Assembly (NCBI RefSeq): GCF_019799945.1
Contig: NZ_JABGCH010000017.1
Coordinates: forward strand, 49,310 to 113,309
DNA length: 64,000 nucleotides
Reading direction: 5' to 3'
Source of the DNA: Modestobacter marinus
GTDB lineage: Bacteria > Actinomycetota > Actinomycetes > Mycobacteriales > Geodermatophilaceae
Program-made: the position numbers and the translations under genes
Part shown: positions 62,737-64,000 of the stretch, in pieces
Layout: each line of letters starts with the position of its first letter
Position numbering within the stretch: the stretch's first letter is position 1
Notes under the pieces: model-generated
Database searches by the model: none
Told to the model about the DNA's origin: nothing
What the model saw: the letters and a program-made list of their open reading frames with translations, nothing else

Positions 62737-62752
62737 TCGCGATATATCGTGA
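62737..62752. promoter_or_regulatory. Palindromic operator-like site in the ureA/PadR divergent promoter
   Basis: TCGCGATATATCGTGA keeps seven of eight dyad pairs around TA, a common shape for PadR operators. It lies 28 bp upstream of the PadR ATG and 94 bp upstream of ureA. The core GATATATC recurs before the NCS1 gene at 57442. Likely autoregulatory for PadR and possibly controlling urease. Confidence 0.6.
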
Positions 62753-62780
62753 GTGCATCGACGATTCTCGGAGGTGCGAC

Positions 62781-63485
62781 ATGGAGCCCACCAGCCCATG
62801 GTCGCGGCATCGCCGCCACCACCACTACGTCCCCCGCGCCGGCGACGAGCCCGGAGCGCGCGGACACCACCCGCACGAACACCCCGGCGGTTTCGAGGGC
62901 CCCTTCGGCCGCGCCGGCGGCCCGTTCGGGCACCACGGCGGGCCGTTCGGCCCCGGCCATCCCGGCGGCCGCGGCGGCGGGCACCGCGGACGGCCGGGCG
63001 GCCGGCCCGGCCGCGCCGGGCGCGGCGACGTCCGCACGGCGTTGCTGCTCCTGCTCGCCGAGGAGCCGATGCACGGCTACCAGCTGATGCAGGCCGTGGC
63101 CGAGCGCACCGGGGGCGCGTGGAAGCTCAGCCCAGGGGCGGTCTACCCGACCATCGCCCAGCTGGAGGACGAGGGCCTGGTCCGGGTCACCGCCGAGGGT
63201 GGCCGGAAGCTTGTGGCGCTCACCGAGGCAGGTCGCGCGCACGTGGCCGGCCTGGGGGACGTCGATCCGTTCACCGCGTTCGGCGGCGCCGGCGACCGGC
63301 CCGACCTGCGCGCACTGATGGGCGAGCTGATGGGTGCGGCACACCAGCTCGGCCGCGTGGGGGACGCCGACCAGCTGGCCCAGGCCGCCCGGGTCATCGG
63401 CGACGCCCGCCGGGCTCTCTACCTCATCCTGGCCGGCCAGGCGCCGGACGGCGGCTCCGACGGCCCTCCGGACACCCCGCAATAG
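62781..63485 (+). CDS. PadR-family regulator with His/Gly-rich N-terminal extension
   Basis: 234 residues. The first 80 residues are a low-complexity His, Gly and Pro-rich tail with clusters such as HRRHHHY, GHHPHEHPGG and FGHHGGPF, able to bind metal ions. The PadR winged helix follows: TALLLLLAEEPMHGYQLMQ, SPGAVYPTIAQLEDEGLV and VALTEAGRAH. The C-terminal helical part has AAHQLGRVGDADQLAQAAR. It diverges from the urease operon, so nickel or another metal may be the signal. ATG 62781 has GGAGG at normal spacing. Confidence 0.88.
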   Translation: MEPTSPWSRHRRHHHYVPRAGDEPGARGHHPHEHPGGFEGPFGRAGGPFGHHGGPFGPGHPGGRGGGHRGRPGGRPGRAGRGDVRTALLLLLAEEPMHGYQLMQAVAERTGGAWKLSPGAVYPTIAQLEDEGLVRVTAEGGRKLVALTEAGRAHVAGLGDVDPFTAFGGAGDRPDLRALMGELMGAAHQLGRVGDADQLAQAARVIGDARRALYLILAGQAPDGGSDGPPDTPQ

Positions 63486-63717
63486 GTTCAGTCGTCAAGC
63501 GCTGGGGACGACGGGCCTCTGGACCCTCGGCACCTCGACCCTGCTGATCCTGGGCCGGCTGGGCGTCCTGTTGACGTGGCCGCGGGCGTGGGATGACCTG
63601 GGTCGGTGGCTGGTGGGCCTGTTGGGAGCCGGCCGTCGTGCTGTCCGGTGAAGACAAGTCGGGACCGGGTTGCGTCGCTGACGTAACGGTGGCGCGGCCG
63701 CTCCAGGTCCGGGAATG

Positions 63718-63757
63718 CCGAAACGGGGCCGCAGCTGTCGCTGTGGCCCCGTTTCGG
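63718..63757 (-). terminator. rRNA operon terminator hairpin
   Basis: CCGAAACGGGGCC and its reverse complement GGCCCCGTTTCGG form a perfect 13-bp stem with a 14-nt loop, 9 bp past the 5S 3' end. No long U-tract follows. It may also end transcription coming from the PadR gene on the other strand. Confidence 0.8.
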
Positions 63758-63765
63758 GAATGGTT

Positions 63766-63882
63766 GTCCGGCGGTGTCCTACTCTCCCACCCCGTCTCCG
63801 GGGCAGTACCATCGGCGCTGAAAGGCTTAGCTTCCGGGTTCGGAATGGGACCGGGCGTTTCCCTTTCGCCATGACCGCCGTA
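63766..63882 (-). rRNA. rrf: 5S ribosomal RNA
   Basis: Reading the minus strand, the sequence starts ACGGCGGTCATGGCG, contains CCCGGTCCCATTCCGAACCCG and GAAGCTAAGCC, and ends GGGAGAGTAGGACACCGCCGG. The terminal CGGCGGT...ACCGCCG stem is clear. Ends are placed within a few bases by this stem. It is the last gene of an rRNA operon whose 23S lies beyond the right edge. Confidence 0.95.
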
Positions 63883-64000
63883 ACACTGTGGAACCGCCCC
63901 CCACCCACACCCCGCCCGCGGGCGGGTAGGGGTGGGGGGTGTTCGTTGTTCCAGAGCTGCACAGTGGACGCGTGACATCGAGCTCAAAAGGGCTGGATGG
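63883..64000 (-). other. 23S-5S internal transcribed spacer
   Basis: The minus strand from 64000 runs CATCCAGCCC, GAGCTCGATGTCACGCGTCC, ACTGTGCAGCTCTGG, typical of actinobacterial 23S-5S spacers. A G+C-rich hairpin with CCCCCCACCC...GGGTGGGGGG-type arms (63897-63942) could be an RNase III processing stem. The 23S 3' end is at or just beyond the right window edge. Confidence 0.8.

Noticed and set aside
63424-63987. Open frames across the 5S region
   Set aside because: They overlap a clear 5S rRNA and its spacer; no protein domain.

Overview
The window is a very G+C-rich, densely coded actinobacterial chromosome segment. GTG starts are frequent, 4-bp ATGA/GTGA overlaps are common, and the stress genes include SigC- and SigK-like sigma factors. 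Gene content and coding style suggest the Geodermatophilaceae (Blastococcus, Geodermatophilus, Modestobacter), but this rests on style rather than a database match. I see no phage, transposase, integrase, tRNA or CRISPR array. The right edge is the 5S end of an rRNA operon on the minus strand.

Layout. 0-5.3 kb: MFS transporter fragment, TfoX-like protein, methyltransferase, unknown protein, alkyl-DHAP-synthase-like flavoprotein, STAS protein. 5.3-11.7 kb: a YtfQRT-YjfF type sugar ABC importer with its own LacI regulator. 11.7-18 kb: arginine deiminase, a SigC-like sigma factor diverging from a zinc-finger membrane protein, CtaG, a SEC-C protein, a cytochrome P450 and a DUF1905 protein. 18-27.4 kb: a complete L-arabinose system on the minus strand (ChvE-GguA-GguB importer, LacI regulator, AraB-AraD-AraA). 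27.5-35 kb: acyl-CoA synthetase, rhodanese, two bacterial-PH membrane proteins, pentapeptide protein, GlmL-like ATPase, saccharopine-dehydrogenase-like protein. 35-40 kb: two-component system, manganese catalase, ActP/DUF485 acetate-type symporter. 40-50.6 kb: an unusual double-Rieske oxygenase, a universal stress protein, cytosine deaminase, hydrolases, Fpg/Nei glycosylase, PatB-like lyase, MEDS/HATPase regulator. 50.8-53.7 kb: DUF4397 surface protein, class F sortase, SigK-like sigma and RskA-like anti-sigma. 53.7-63.5 kb: nitrogen salvage (8-oxoguanine-deaminase-like enzyme, Asp/Glu/hydantoin racemase, NCS1 transporter, GntR) and urease ureABCFGD with a divergent PadR gene. 63.7-64 kb: 5S rRNA and the 23S-5S spacer.

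How it works together. Two related LacI regulators and similar operator sequences (best form TGTTAGCGCTAACA) connect the two sugar importers with araBDA, so this looks like a pentose/furanose uptake and catabolism island. Both importer operons have a strong hairpin between the binding-protein gene and the ATPase gene. The right-hand third joins base and hydantoin salvage to urease. A rare GATATATC motif occurs before both the NCS1 transporter gene and the urease/PadR divergent promoter.

The least explained material is non-coding. One palindrome family begins exactly at stop codons (three copies). A second palindromic repeat family has five copies, one of them in frame inside the GlmL coding sequence. 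There is also an 82-bp tandem repeat at 41.87-42.05 kb. The protein-level oddities are the double-Rieske oxygenase, the sortase/DUF4397/SigK-RskA cluster and the histidine-rich PadR next to urease.
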